Assembly (NCBI RefSeq): GCF_025460765.1
Contig: NZ_JAMWEG010000005.1
Span: 186,001 to 250,000, forward strand
Direction: 5' to 3'
DNA length: 64,000 bases
DNA from: Micromonospora sp. MA102
GTDB lineage: Bacteria; Actinomycetota; Actinomycetes; Mycobacteriales; Micromonosporaceae
The translations under genes were made by a program, and so were the position numbers. Shown piece after piece: positions 25,430 through 32,805 of this stretch (positions within the stretch are counted from its first letter, which is position 1; every line of letters starts with the position of its first letter). The notes beneath the pieces are model-generated. The model saw nothing but the letters and a program-made list of their open reading frames with translations. It was not told where the DNA came from and did not search any database.

Positions 25430-25846
25430 TCACCAGCGCGTCGTCTCGTTCTTGTGCCCGAGGGCGGCCCACACCTCGGACACCGTCTGGTACCGGGTGC
25501 CCTCGGGCAGGCCCTGCAGCGCCGCCACGATGTCGTCCGGCGCCTGGTTCTCCCGGGCGTTGGCCACCAGCGTGTCGCGGTCGCCGGGCAGGGCGGTCAT
25601 GGTGATGAACCGGCCGAGCCGACTGCGCGCCTCGACGTCGTCCATGCTCATTCCCTGCGGGTTGCCGCCGCGGCTGGCGCCGGCCGTGAGCGTCTTCGGC
25701 TCCGGCTGGTCCTCGCCGGCCGGCTCCGGCTGGCGGGACTCGTCGACGCGGGAGCCCCCGGCCCCCGGGCCCTGGACCAGGCCACTGACGTCCTGAGCCA
25801 TGTTGTCGTCAACCCTGGGCGAGTGCTTGCTGCTGACTCGTTCCAT
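25430..25846 (-). CDS. DUF2795 domain-containing protein
   Basis: A 138-residue protein. The first 70 residues are hydrophilic and disordered (SSKHSPRVDDNMAQDVSGLV and a Pro/Glu-rich part). The C-terminal 65 residues form a DUF2795 domain: TMTALPGDRDTLVANA, QAPDDIVAALQGLPEGTRY, VSEVWAALGHKNE. The function of DUF2795 is unknown. Start choice: ATG 25844-25846 lies ten bases after the GGGCAT -10 of a SigB-type promoter, implying a leaderless mRNA. MERVSSKHSP is also the N terminus I associate with this family. The downstream ATG 25801 has no ribosome-binding site. Confidence 0.85.
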   Translation of the reverse strand: MERVSSKHSPRVDDNMAQDVSGLVQGPGAGGSRVDESRQPEPAGEDQPEPKTLTAGASRGGNPQGMSMDDVEARSRLGRFITMTALPGDRDTLVANARENQAPDDIVAALQGLPEGTRYQTVSEVWAALGHKNETTRW

Positions 25847-25856
25847 GCCGACAGAC

Positions 25857-25881
25857 ATGCCCGAGGGGGCCGCAGGTAAAC
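25857..25881 (-). promoter_or_regulatory. SigB/F-type promoter
   Basis: Minus strand: GTTTA (25877-25881), 14-bp spacer, GGGCAT (25857-25862). The ATG of the DUF2795 gene follows ten bases later. Confidence 0.65.
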
Positions 25882-25932
25882 CGACGGCGGCCGGCCGATC
25901 CGGTCATCCGCCGCCGAACCGGGCAAAGTCGG

Positions 25933-26910
25933 TCAGGAATCCGGCGTCGCGCGGGGCGCCAGCACCGGCTCGTCCGGATGCTCGACGCCGGCCTGGATCA
26001 TCCGGCCCCGCTGGAGTTCCGCATTGACCTGCACGCCCAGCATGAGGGCGCAGTTGGACAGGTAGAGCCACACCAGGAAGGCGATGACCGCGCCCAGGCT
26101 GCCGTAGGTCACGTCGTACGAGCCGAAGTTCGCCACGTAGAGGCCGAAGCCGAAGGAGGCGAGCACCCACGCCAGCAGGGCCAGCGCGCCGCCCGGGGTG
26201 AGCCAGCGGAACCGGGGCTGCCGCACGTTCGGGGCGATCCAGAACAGCAGGGACAGCAGGGTCATCGCCACCAGCGCGAGGACCGGCCACTTCGCCACCG
26301 TCCACACCTGGCGGGTGAGCCCGCCGGCGTGCAGCCGGTCACCCACGAAGTCGGTCACGGGGCCGCTGACGATCAGCGCCAGGGCCACCACGGCGAACAG
26401 CACCAGCGACACCGCGGCGAGCCCGATCTGGATCGGCCGGAGCCGGTAGAACGGCCGGCCCTCCTCGACCCCGTAGATCGCGTTGGAGGCCCGGGTGAAC
26501 GCGCCGATGAAGCCGGAGGCCGACCAGAGCGCGCCGAGCAGACCGAAGCTGAGCAACGCCTTCGCCGGGCCCTGCTGCTCCACCACGCCGCGCACCACCG
26601 TCACGAACGCGTCGTTGCCGACCACCGAGCCGGCGCCGATCTCCCGGGCCAGGTCGATCACGGTGTCCACGGTGCGCGGCCCGTCCGAGACGAGCCCGAC
26701 CAGGGCGACCACCACGATGGTCGAGGGGAAGAGCGCCAGCACCCCGTAGTAGGTGAGCGCGGCGGCCCAGTCGGCGCAGTTGTCCTTGACGAAGCCGCGC
26801 CCGGCGCGGACCAGCACCCCGCGCCAGGTGGCCCAGCTCAACTGGCGTACCCGGCGGGGGATCCGGGCCCGCGGCCGGCCGCCGGCCGCCGCGTCCGTCG
26901 TCGCCGTCAT
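25933..26910 (-). CDS. YihY/BrkB-family inner-membrane protein
   Basis: A 325-residue polytopic protein with the YihY/virulence factor BrkB signature. NCADWAAALTYYGVLALFPS comes near residue 45, followed by FGLLGALWSASGFIGAFTRA, ASNAIYGVEEGRPFYRLRP and the C-terminal TYGSLGAVIAFLVWLYLSN. About six transmembrane segments are visible. The family was once thought to be RNase BN; its real function (transport or envelope) is unsettled. GGAGGAGG lies upstream of ATG 26908-26910. A SigB-type promoter lies about 50 bp upstream, back to back with that of the chaB-like gene. Confidence 0.9.
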   Translation of the reverse strand: MTATTDAAAGGRPRARIPRRVRQLSWATWRGVLVRAGRGFVKDNCADWAAALTYYGVLALFPSTIVVVALVGLVSDGPRTVDTVIDLAREIGAGSVVGNDAFVTVVRGVVEQQGPAKALLSFGLLGALWSASGFIGAFTRASNAIYGVEEGRPFYRLRPIQIGLAAVSLVLFAVVALALIVSGPVTDFVGDRLHAGGLTRQVWTVAKWPVLALVAMTLLSLLFWIAPNVRQPRFRWLTPGGALALLAWVLASFGFGLYVANFGSYDVTYGSLGAVIAFLVWLYLSNCALMLGVQVNAELQRGRMIQAGVEHPDEPVLAPRATPDS

Positions 26911-26960
26911 GACCGCCTCCTCCGCGCCGCCGGGCGCACCCCCGGCAGGTGGCCCGGGCG

Positions 26961-26986
26961 GTACCCGGTGGGGGATGTCGACAAAC
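26961..26986 (-). promoter_or_regulatory. SigB/F-type promoter of the YihY gene
   Basis: Minus strand: GTTTG (26982-26986), 15-bp spacer, GGGTAC (26961-26966). Its -35 is one arm of a 20-bp inverted repeat (26981-27000), whose other arm carries the -35 of the divergent chaB-like gene. Confidence 0.7.
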
Positions 26987-26994
26987 CGGTGCCG

Positions 26995-27019
26995 GTTTGT
27001 CCTGGACGGCGGGGGGAAT
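26995..27019 (+). promoter_or_regulatory. SigB/F-type promoter of the chaB-like gene
   Basis: GTTTG (26995-26999), 14-bp spacer, GGGAAT (27014-27019). This leaves about 30 nt of leader with GGAGGAGGA before ATG 27055. Confidence 0.6.
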
Positions 27020-27054
27020 CGGTAGAGGATCCCACGGAGACGGAGGAGGACGAG

Positions 27055-27459
27055 ATGCCCGGGCGCGAGGTACTGCCCAGCACGCTGAAGCGCTCCCCGG
27101 ACAAGGCGCAGCGGACCTGGGAGAAGACACACGACTCGGCGGTCGAGACGTACGGCGAGGGGGAGCGGGCGCACCGCGCCGCCTTCGCCGCCGTGAAGCA
27201 CGAGTTCGAGAAGGTCGGCGACCACTGGGAGCCGAAGGGGCGCAAAGGCCCGAGCGACCGGCAGGCGGCCGGCGGCGGGCCGGCCCGGCGGGCCCCCACG
27301 GCCGGCGGGGTGGACGCCAACGCCAAGAAGGAGCACCTCATGGAGGTGGCCAAGAAGCTCGACGTGCCGGGCCGGTCCCGGATGACCAAGCCGGAGCTGG
27401 TCAAAGCGATCGAGAAGGCGAACAACAACGCCACCCGCAAGGCCCGCGGCGGCCGCTGA
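27055..27459 (+). CDS. ChaB-like protein with C-terminal Rho_N domain
   Basis: A 134-residue protein. The N-terminal 60 residues match ChaB: LPSTLKRSPDKAQRTWEKTH, DSAVETYGEGERAHRAAFAA, VKHEFEKVGDHW. A Gly/Pro-rich linker follows. The C-terminal 40 residues (KKEHLMEVAKKLDVPGRSRM, TKPELVKAIEKANN) look like a Rho N-terminal/SAP-type nucleic-acid-binding helix-loop-helix. ChaB was named for cation transport regulation, but its mechanism is unproven. In actinomycetes this ChaB-Rho_N fusion is a common stress-associated protein, consistent with the SigB-type promoter upstream. Confidence 0.88.
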   Translation: MPGREVLPSTLKRSPDKAQRTWEKTHDSAVETYGEGERAHRAAFAAVKHEFEKVGDHWEPKGRKGPSDRQAAGGGPARRAPTAGGVDANAKKEHLMEVAKKLDVPGRSRMTKPELVKAIEKANNNATRKARGGR

Positions 27460-27474
27460 CCGGCCGACCACGAC

Positions 27475-27511
27475 ACGGGAGCCCGGGACCAGCCTGGTCC
27501 CGGGCTCCCGT
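27475..27511. terminator. Strong bidirectional terminator hairpin
   Basis: Perfect 17-bp stem ACGGGAGCCCGGGACCA (27475-27491) and its complement (27495-27511) around a GCC loop. It lies between the convergent chaB-like and aldehyde dehydrogenase genes and is the longest perfect hairpin I found in the window. Confidence 0.85.
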
Positions 27512-27519
27512 CGTGCCGC

Positions 27520-28953
27520 TCACCAGTGGCCGCCGCCCGGCGCCTCGATGTGGACGGCCTTCACCGTGCTGAACTCGTCGAGCAGCTCCGGGCCGTACCC
27601 GAAGCCCTGCCCGCTGCCCCGGCGCGGCTGCGCGGCGCCGCCCGGCGCGCCGCCGAACACGGCGTTGACCTTGACGGTGCCCACCGGCAGCTCCCGCCAG
27701 GCCCGGTGGGCGTGGCTCATCGAGCCGGTCAGCACCGTGGCGGCCAGCCCGTACGGGGAGTCGGCCGCGCAGCGCAGCCCCTCGCTGAACGAGTCGACCA
27801 CGACCACCGGGGCGACCGGCCCGAAGGTCTCCTCCCGGACCAGGGTCATCTCGTGCCGGCAGTCGCTGACCACGGTCGCCGGGTAGAAGGCCCCTGGTCC
27901 GTCCGGCACGCCGCCGCCGGTGCGCAGCCGCGCGCCCTCGGCCACCGCAGCGGTGACCTGCCCGTGCACGTGGTCCCGGTGCCGCTTGTCGACCAGCGGC
28001 CCGAGCTGGGTGTCCGGGTCCCGGCCCGGGCCAACGACGAGCGCCTCGGCCCGCTCCACCAGCGCGTCGACGAAGTCCTCGGCCACGTCCCGGTGCACGT
28101 AGATCCGCTCCACCGCGACGCAGATCTGCCCGGCGTTGGCGAAGCAGCCCAGCGCGGCCTGCTCGGCCGCCCAGACCGGGTCCACGTCCGCGTCCACCAC
28201 GAGGGGGTCGCTGCCGCCGTTCTCCAGCAGCACCTTCGCGCCGGTGCGCGCGCCGGCGGCGGCGATCGCCCGGCCGGTCGCGGTGGAACCGACGTGGGCG
28301 ACCACGTCCACCTCCTGCCCGGCCAACGCCGCGCCCACCTCGGGGCCGCCGGTGAGCAGCGACAGCACCCCGGCCGGCAGCGCCGAGTCCAGGGCGCGGG
28401 CCAGCAGCCAGCCGGTCGCCGGGGTGCGCTCGCTCGGCTTGTGCAGGACCACGTTGCCGGTGACCAGGGCCACCCCGAGCAGGCCGCAGGAGACGGCCAC
28501 CGGGTCGTTCCACGGGGTGATGGCGGCGACCACGCCGCGCGGCTCGGGCGCCATGAAGTCCAGTGCGGAGGTGGCGCCGTGCAGGGTGCGGCCGCCCCGC
28601 ACCGGGCCGAGTTCGGCGTACTGTCGCAGCGTGCCGATGCCCGCCGCCACGCCACCGCGCGCGTCGTCCAGCGGCTTGCCCATCTCCGCCGTGGTGGCCT
28701 GCGCCAGCTCGTCGGCGACGGCCTCGACCGCGTCCGCCGCGCGGTGCAGCGCCGCCGCCCGTTCCGCCGGGGCGGTCGCCGCCCACTCCGCCGCCGCGCC
28801 CCGGGCCGCCTCGACGGCCTTGGCCACCTCGTCCGCCGTCGCCACCGGCACGGTGGTCACCGGGGAGCCGTCAGCCGGATCGTGTACGACCAGCTCGCCC
28901 CCCGAACCCCCGGCACCCCAGACTCCACCTATGAGCTGTGCAACCGTGTACAT
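27520..28953 (-). CDS. NAD(P)-dependent aldehyde dehydrogenase
   Basis: A 477-residue ALDH-superfamily enzyme, normal in length. It shows the N-terminal VWGAGGSGGELVVHDPADGS, the cofactor region ITPWNDPVA with HKPSERTPAT, HVGSTATGRAIA, the general-base Glu in VLLENGGSDP, the catalytic Cys in CFANAGQICVAVERI and the late EETFGPVAPVVVV. The substrate aldehyde is unknown. The ATG at 28951-28953 lacks a ribosome-binding site but lies ten bases after the GGGCAT of a SigB-type promoter, so translation is probably leaderless. It is divergent from the FAD oxidoreductase at 29026, and the two promoters share an inverted repeat. Confidence 0.92.
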   Translation of the reverse strand: MYTVAQLIGGVWGAGGSGGELVVHDPADGSPVTTVPVATADEVAKAVEAARGAAAEWAATAPAERAAALHRAADAVEAVADELAQATTAEMGKPLDDARGGVAAGIGTLRQYAELGPVRGGRTLHGATSALDFMAPEPRGVVAAITPWNDPVAVSCGLLGVALVTGNVVLHKPSERTPATGWLLARALDSALPAGVLSLLTGGPEVGAALAGQEVDVVAHVGSTATGRAIAAAGARTGAKVLLENGGSDPLVVDADVDPVWAAEQAALGCFANAGQICVAVERIYVHRDVAEDFVDALVERAEALVVGPGRDPDTQLGPLVDKRHRDHVHGQVTAAVAEGARLRTGGGVPDGPGAFYPATVVSDCRHEMTLVREETFGPVAPVVVVDSFSEGLRCAADSPYGLAATVLTGSMSHAHRAWRELPVGTVKVNAVFGGAPGGAAQPRRGSGQGFGYGPELLDEFSTVKAVHIEAPGGGHW

Positions 28954-28963
28954 GCGGCAGTGG

Positions 28964-28988
28964 ATGCCCCGACCCGGGCCAGGCAAAC
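28964..28988 (-). promoter_or_regulatory. SigB/F-type promoter of the aldehyde dehydrogenase gene
   Basis: Minus strand: GTTTG (28984-28988), 14-bp spacer, GGGCAT (28964-28969), then ten bases to the ATG. Confidence 0.65.
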
Positions 28989-28990
28989 GC

Positions 28991-29016
28991 GTTTCGCCCG
29001 GTAACCGGCCGGGTAG
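28991..29016 (+). promoter_or_regulatory. SigB/F-type promoter of the FAD oxidoreductase gene
   Basis: GTTTC (28991-28995), 15-bp spacer, GGGTAG (29011-29016), then nine bases to ATG 29026. The -35 lies two bases from the divergent -35 of the aldehyde dehydrogenase gene (CAAACGCGTTTC). Confidence 0.7.
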
Positions 29017-29025
29017 GCGGGTCGG

Positions 29026-30618
29026 ATGATTTCCACCGCGGACGCCGTCGTCATCGGGGCCGGCCACAACGGGCTGGTGGCCGCGAACCTGCTGGCCGAC
29101 GCGGGCTGGGACGTGCTGGTGCTGGAGGCGACCCAGGCCCCCGGCGGCGCGGTGCGCTCCGCCGAGGTGACCGCCCCCGGTTACCTCAGCGACCTCTACA
29201 GCTCCTTCTACCCCCTCGGCTTCGCCTCGCCGGTGCTGGGCAACCTCGACCTGGAGCGCCACGGTCTGTCCTGGACCCACGCCCCGGACGTGCTGGCCCA
29301 CCTGCTGCCCGACGGCCGCGCGGCCGTGGTCAACCGGGATTTGGACGCCACGGCCGCCTCGCTGGAGGCGTTCGCGCCGGGCGACGGCGACCGGTGGCGG
29401 CAGGCGTACGCCGACTGGTGCCAGGTGGCCGAACCGATGCTGGACACCATCACGAGCCCGTTCCCGCCGGTGCGCGGCGGGCTGGCCCTGCTGCGCCGGC
29501 TGAAGGTCTCCGGCGCGCTGCGGCTCGCCCGCCGGCTCGTCGTGCCGGTGCGCAAGCTCGGCGACGAACTCTTCGCCGGTGAGGGCGGGCCGGCGCTGCT
29601 GGCCGGCTGCGCCCTGCACACCGACCTGTCGCCGGAGGAGGCCGGCTCCGGCGTGTACGGCTGGCTGCTCGCCATGCTCGGCCAGCAGGTCGGCTGGCCG
29701 GTGCCGGTCGGCGGCGCGCAGCGGATCACCGACGCGCTGGTCGCGCGGCTCGTCGAGCGGGGCGGCCGCATCGAGTACGGCGCCCGGGTCGAGCGGGTGC
29801 TCACCGCCCGGGGCCGGGCCATGGGTGTGCGCACCGCCGGCGGAACCGACTGGCGGGCCCGGCGGGCGGTCCTCGCCGACGTGCCCGCCCCGGCGCTCTA
29901 CCTGGACCTGGTCGGCCCGGCCGCGCTGCCGCCCCGGCTGGTCGAGGACCTGGCGCACTTCCGGTGGGACGGCTCCACGCTCAAGGTGGACTGGGCGCTC
30001 TCGGCGCCGGTGCCGTGGAAGAACCGGGCGATCGCCGGCGCGGGCACCGTGCACCTGGGCGCCGATCTGGACGGGCTCACCGCGTACGCCGGGGAGCTGG
30101 CCCGCGGCGAGGTGCCCCGGGATCCGTTCCTGCTGGTGGGGCAGATGTCGGTGGCCGACCCGAGCCACTCCCCGCCGGGCACCGAGTCGCTCTGGTCGTA
30201 CACGCACCTGCCGTTCCGCCGGCACTGGCGGGCCGAGGACGTCGCCGGGCACGTGACGCGGATGGAGGAGGTGCTGGAGGAGGCCGCCCCGGGCTTCCGC
30301 TCGCTGATCGTCGGGCGGCACGTGGCCGGTCCCGCCGACCTGGAAGCGGCCGAGCCGAGCCTGGTCGGGGGCGCGCTCGGCGGCGGCACCGCGGCCGCGT
30401 ACCAGCAGCTCTTCCTGCGGCCGATCCCCGGCCTGGGCCGCGCGGACACCCCGGTGGACCGGCTCTATCTGGCCAGTGCCTCGGCGCACCCGGGCGGCGG
30501 GGTGCACGGCGCGCCCGGGGCGAACGCGGCCCGGGCCGCTCTGGCCCGCGACCGGGCGCTCACCGGCGGCGTGTACGCGGGCGTGATCGGCGCCGCGCAC
30601 CGGACCGTCTACCGCTGA
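29026..30618 (+). CDS. Phytoene desaturase-like NAD(P)/FAD-dependent oxidoreductase
   Basis: A 530-residue flavoprotein of the phytoene desaturase/PYROXD2-like group. The FAD-binding segment is VVIGAGHNGLVAANLLADAG (residues 8-27) followed by EATQAPGGAVRSAEV. GWPVPVGGAQRITDALVARL marks the mid-protein Rossmann part, and LYLASASAHPGGGVHGAPGA is the C-terminal FAD contact. It probably oxidises or isomerises a polyene or other hydrophobic substrate. No carotenoid cluster is adjacent, so the substrate is open. There is no Shine-Dalgarno; ATG lies nine bases behind the SigB-type -10, so it is probably leaderless. Confidence 0.88.
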   Translation: MISTADAVVIGAGHNGLVAANLLADAGWDVLVLEATQAPGGAVRSAEVTAPGYLSDLYSSFYPLGFASPVLGNLDLERHGLSWTHAPDVLAHLLPDGRAAVVNRDLDATAASLEAFAPGDGDRWRQAYADWCQVAEPMLDTITSPFPPVRGGLALLRRLKVSGALRLARRLVVPVRKLGDELFAGEGGPALLAGCALHTDLSPEEAGSGVYGWLLAMLGQQVGWPVPVGGAQRITDALVARLVERGGRIEYGARVERVLTARGRAMGVRTAGGTDWRARRAVLADVPAPALYLDLVGPAALPPRLVEDLAHFRWDGSTLKVDWALSAPVPWKNRAIAGAGTVHLGADLDGLTAYAGELARGEVPRDPFLLVGQMSVADPSHSPPGTESLWSYTHLPFRRHWRAEDVAGHVTRMEEVLEEAAPGFRSLIVGRHVAGPADLEAAEPSLVGGALGGGTAAAYQQLFLRPIPGLGRADTPVDRLYLASASAHPGGGVHGAPGANAARAALARDRALTGGVYAGVIGAAHRTVYR

Positions 30619-30690
30619 CCGGCCAACCGGCAGGGTCCACTCGTCGCTTCCCCGTCGACGTCGCTGACCGGTGCCCGCGGGCCGGCATCC

Positions 30691-30835
30691 CTCCCGTACC
30701 GCCTTTGCTCTGCAGCCGCATAGGCGGCGGTCACGCAAGGTGTCCGGCCGGCGCCGGCTCGGCGGCCGAGCGGTTCCTCGCCGCCCAGGTGGGGAGGGTG
30801 CTGCGGCGATGGCTGCAGAGCAAGGGCGGCGGGAG
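30691..30835. repeat. MITE-like element with ~26-bp inverted repeats
   Basis: The left end (30691-30717) and right end (30811-30835) are imperfect inverted repeats. Both outer ends read CTCCCG, followed by a CCGCC block, and the innermost 13 bases TTGCTCTGCAGCC (30705-30717) match the right arm (30811-30823) exactly. The 93 bp between them have no good open reading frame. No clear target-site duplication is visible. The 302-bp gap between the FAD oxidoreductase and the glycosyltransferase contains nothing else except a hairpin at 30860-30892. It could be a non-autonomous transposable element or a repetitive extragenic element. Confidence 0.5.
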
Positions 30836-30859
30836 ATCGAGGCGGCCATGACGACGAAG

Positions 30860-30892
30860 CCTCACGCTGCGTCGTCATGACGCAGCGTGAGG
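30860..30892. terminator. Hairpin between convergent genes
   Basis: Perfect 14-bp stem CCTCACGCTGCGTC (30860-30873) and GACGCAGCGTGAGG (30879-30892) with a 5-nt loop. It lies 29 bp beyond the stop of the leftward glycosyltransferase gene. It is probably the terminator of that gene, but it could belong to the adjacent repeat element. Confidence 0.6.
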
Positions 30893-30921
30893 CCAGTGTC
30901 CGTGCGAACGGCGAGCGCGGG

Positions 30922-31689
30922 TCAGGTGTCCAGGTTGCGGTGCCGGGTCCGCAGCTTGAACGGCATCAGCGCGCTCTCGATCTTGGTGGCGGTGGTCATC
31001 TTCGAGGCGCCCTCACGGCGCTCCTCGAAGCGGATCGGCACCTCCAGGATGGTGTGCCCCAGCTTGGTGGCCAGGTAGTGCATCTCCACCTGGAAGCTGT
31101 AGCCGTTGGACTGCACCCGCTCCAGGCCGATGTCGCGCAGCGCGTCGGCCCGCCAGATCTTGAAGCCGGCGGTCAGGTCGCGGATCCGCACCCGCAGCAG
31201 CGTGTGCACGTAGAGGTTGGCCCAGCCGCTGAGCGCGCGCCGGTAGAGCGGCCAGTTCTCGTCCAGCTCGCCGCCCGGCACGTAACGCGAGCCGATGACC
31301 ACGCCGGACTGGGTGGAGAGCAGCGCGCCGAGCATGCCGGGCAGCGCCTCCGGCGGGTGCGACAGGTCGGCGTCCATCTGCGCCACGTACTCCGCGCCGT
31401 CGTCGAGCGCCCGCCCGATGCCGTCCACGTACGCGCGGCCGAGGCCCTCCTTGCCCGGGCGGTGCACCACGAGCACCCGGTCCGGGTGCTCGATGGCCAA
31501 CTTGTCGGCGACCTCCCCGGTGCCGTCCGGGGAGTTGTCGTCCGCGACGAGCACCTTCAAGCCCGGCAGCGGCAGCGCGAGGAGGCGCTCGACCAGCACC
31601 GGGAGGTTGCCCGCCTCGTTGTAGGTCGGAACGACGACGGTCAGGCGTGCGTCGCGCCACGGGGAGGGCAACTGCACGGGTTCGATCAT
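30922..31689 (-). CDS. Polyprenol-phosphate mannosyltransferase (GT2, Ppm1/Dpm1-like)
   Basis: A 255-residue GT2 glycosyltransferase. The signature is LTVVVPTYNEAGNLPVLVER near the N terminus, VLVADDNSPDGTGEVAD, the metal-binding AQMDADLSHPPEALPGML, GSRYVPGGELDENWPLYRR and GFKIWRADALRDIG. This is the catalytic domain of polyprenol monophosphomannose synthase, which makes polyprenyl-P-mannose from GDP-mannose at the membrane for lipoglycan and protein mannosylation. There is no fused apolipoprotein N-acyltransferase domain. ATG 31687-31689 is favoured because GAGGA lies eight bases upstream; ATG 31698 is an alternative. Confidence 0.9.
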   Translation of the reverse strand: MIEPVQLPSPWRDARLTVVVPTYNEAGNLPVLVERLLALPLPGLKVLVADDNSPDGTGEVADKLAIEHPDRVLVVHRPGKEGLGRAYVDGIGRALDDGAEYVAQMDADLSHPPEALPGMLGALLSTQSGVVIGSRYVPGGELDENWPLYRRALSGWANLYVHTLLRVRIRDLTAGFKIWRADALRDIGLERVQSNGYSFQVEMHYLATKLGHTILEVPIRFEERREGASKMTTATKIESALMPFKLRTRHRNLDT

Positions 31690-31725
31690 CACGGACATCC
31701 TCGGTCGGCCGACAGGTTCACCTGA

Positions 31726-31744
31726 GAGGGTAGCCAGTACCCTC
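31726..31744. promoter_or_regulatory. Inverted repeat upstream of the GT2 gene
   Basis: GAGGGTA-N5-TACCCTC is a perfect 7-bp inverted repeat. Its minus-strand TACCCT could serve as a -10 for the GT2 gene about 40 bp downstream. Operator or promoter, undecided. Confidence 0.35.
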
Positions 31745-31803
31745 CGCGCGGTCCGCACAGACGCCCGCCCGGAGGATTCCGGACGGTTCGCCGGCGTGGG
31801 CGG

Positions 31804-32805
31804 TCAGCGTAACCGGCGGGCCAGCCCGCCGGCCGCCGTGAGCAGCCCACCGATCGCCAGCACCGACACCGTGGGCTTGTGCGTGCTCACCCAGAGTGCC
31901 GCCGAGCGCCGGCGGGCCGAGTCGGCGAAGACACCCTCGGCGCCCCGGTCCCGGTCGTCGTCGCCCGGCCGGTCCAGGTTTTCGCGCCAGGTCGCCGGGT
32001 CGATCGGCGCGTCGGTCTGCTGGCTGTCGTAGCCGTCCCGGGCCAGCTTCCGGTCCAGCAGCCCGGGGAAGAGGACATTGCCCAGCCGGGCCCGCCAGGT
32101 CGGGCCGCCCACGTTCAGCTCGCGCGGCCCGTGGTCGGCGGCCCAGAGCACCGCCCGCGCGGCCACCTCGGGCGCGAAGATCGGCGGCACCGGCTGCGGA
32201 TGCCGGGGCAGCCGGGTGCGTACCCAGGAGAACTGGGGGGTGTTGACGGCCGGGAGCTGCACCATCGACAGTTTCACCCCCGGGCAGTCGTGCAGCAGTT
32301 CGGCCCGGAGCGAGTCGTTGAAGCCCTGCACCGCGTGCTTGCTCGCGCAGTACGCCGACTGCAGGGGGATGCCCCGGTAGGCCAGCGCCGAGCCGACCTG
32401 CACGATCGCCCCGCGCCCGTGGGCGCGCAGGTGGCGCAGCGCGGCCAGCGTGCCGTGCACGGTGCCCAGGTAGGTGACCTCGGTGACCCGGCGGAACTCG
32501 GCGGCGGTGATCTCCCAGGCCGGCGCGAAGACCGACACCATCGCGTCGTTGATCCAGACGTCGAGCCCGTCGTAGTGGTGCGCCACGTCGTCGGCGGCCG
32601 CCTGCACGGCGCCCGCGTCGGCGACGTCCACCCGGTAGGTGCGCACCTCGGCGGCGCCGAGCCGGCGGCAGTCCCGCTCGGCGGCGGCCAGCCCGGCCGC
32701 GCCCCGGGCCAGCAGGGCCAGCCGCGCGCCGCGCGCCGCGTACGCCCGGGCCACCGCGCGCCCCACGCCCGCGCTCGCCCCGGTGATCACCACACGCTGG
32801 GTCAC
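31804..32805 (-). CDS. SDR-family oxidoreductase with C-terminal membrane helix
   Basis: A 333-residue classical-type short-chain dehydrogenase with a C-terminal extension. The cofactor motif is VVITGASAGVGRAVARAYAA (residues 5-24), the mid-strand motif is WINDAM in place of the usual NNAG, and the catalytic Ser and YxxxK are in VGSALAYRGIPLQSAYCASK. The last 25 residues include SVLAIGGLLTAAGGLARRL, a possible membrane anchor. The substrate is unknown. GTG 32803-32805 overlaps the stop of the preceding SRPBCC gene (GTGA), so the two are translationally coupled. Confidence 0.85.
   Translation of the reverse strand: MTQRVVITGASAGVGRAVARAYAARGARLALLARGAAGLAAAERDCRRLGAAEVRTYRVDVADAGAVQAAADDVAHHYDGLDVWINDAMVSVFAPAWEITAAEFRRVTEVTYLGTVHGTLAALRHLRAHGRGAIVQVGSALAYRGIPLQSAYCASKHAVQGFNDSLRAELLHDCPGVKLSMVQLPAVNTPQFSWVRTRLPRHPQPVPPIFAPEVAARAVLWAADHGPRELNVGGPTWRARLGNVLFPGLLDRKLARDGYDSQQTDAPIDPATWRENLDRPGDDDRDRGAEGVFADSARRRSAALWVSTHKPTVSVLAIGGLLTAAGGLARRLR

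Noticed and set aside
29026..30618. Carotenoid biosynthesis cluster
   Set aside because: The oxidoreductase resembles phytoene desaturase, but no phytoene synthase, GGPP synthase or cyclase gene is nearby.
28954..30849. Minus-strand extension of the aldehyde dehydrogenase frame
   Set aside because: It is the antisense of the phytoene-desaturase-like gene; dehydrogenase sequence begins at 28953 just behind a promoter.
30609..30878. 89-codon minus-strand frame in the gap after the FAD oxidoreductase
   Set aside because: Composition is low complexity, it spans the inverted-repeat element and a hairpin, and it has no ribosome-binding site.
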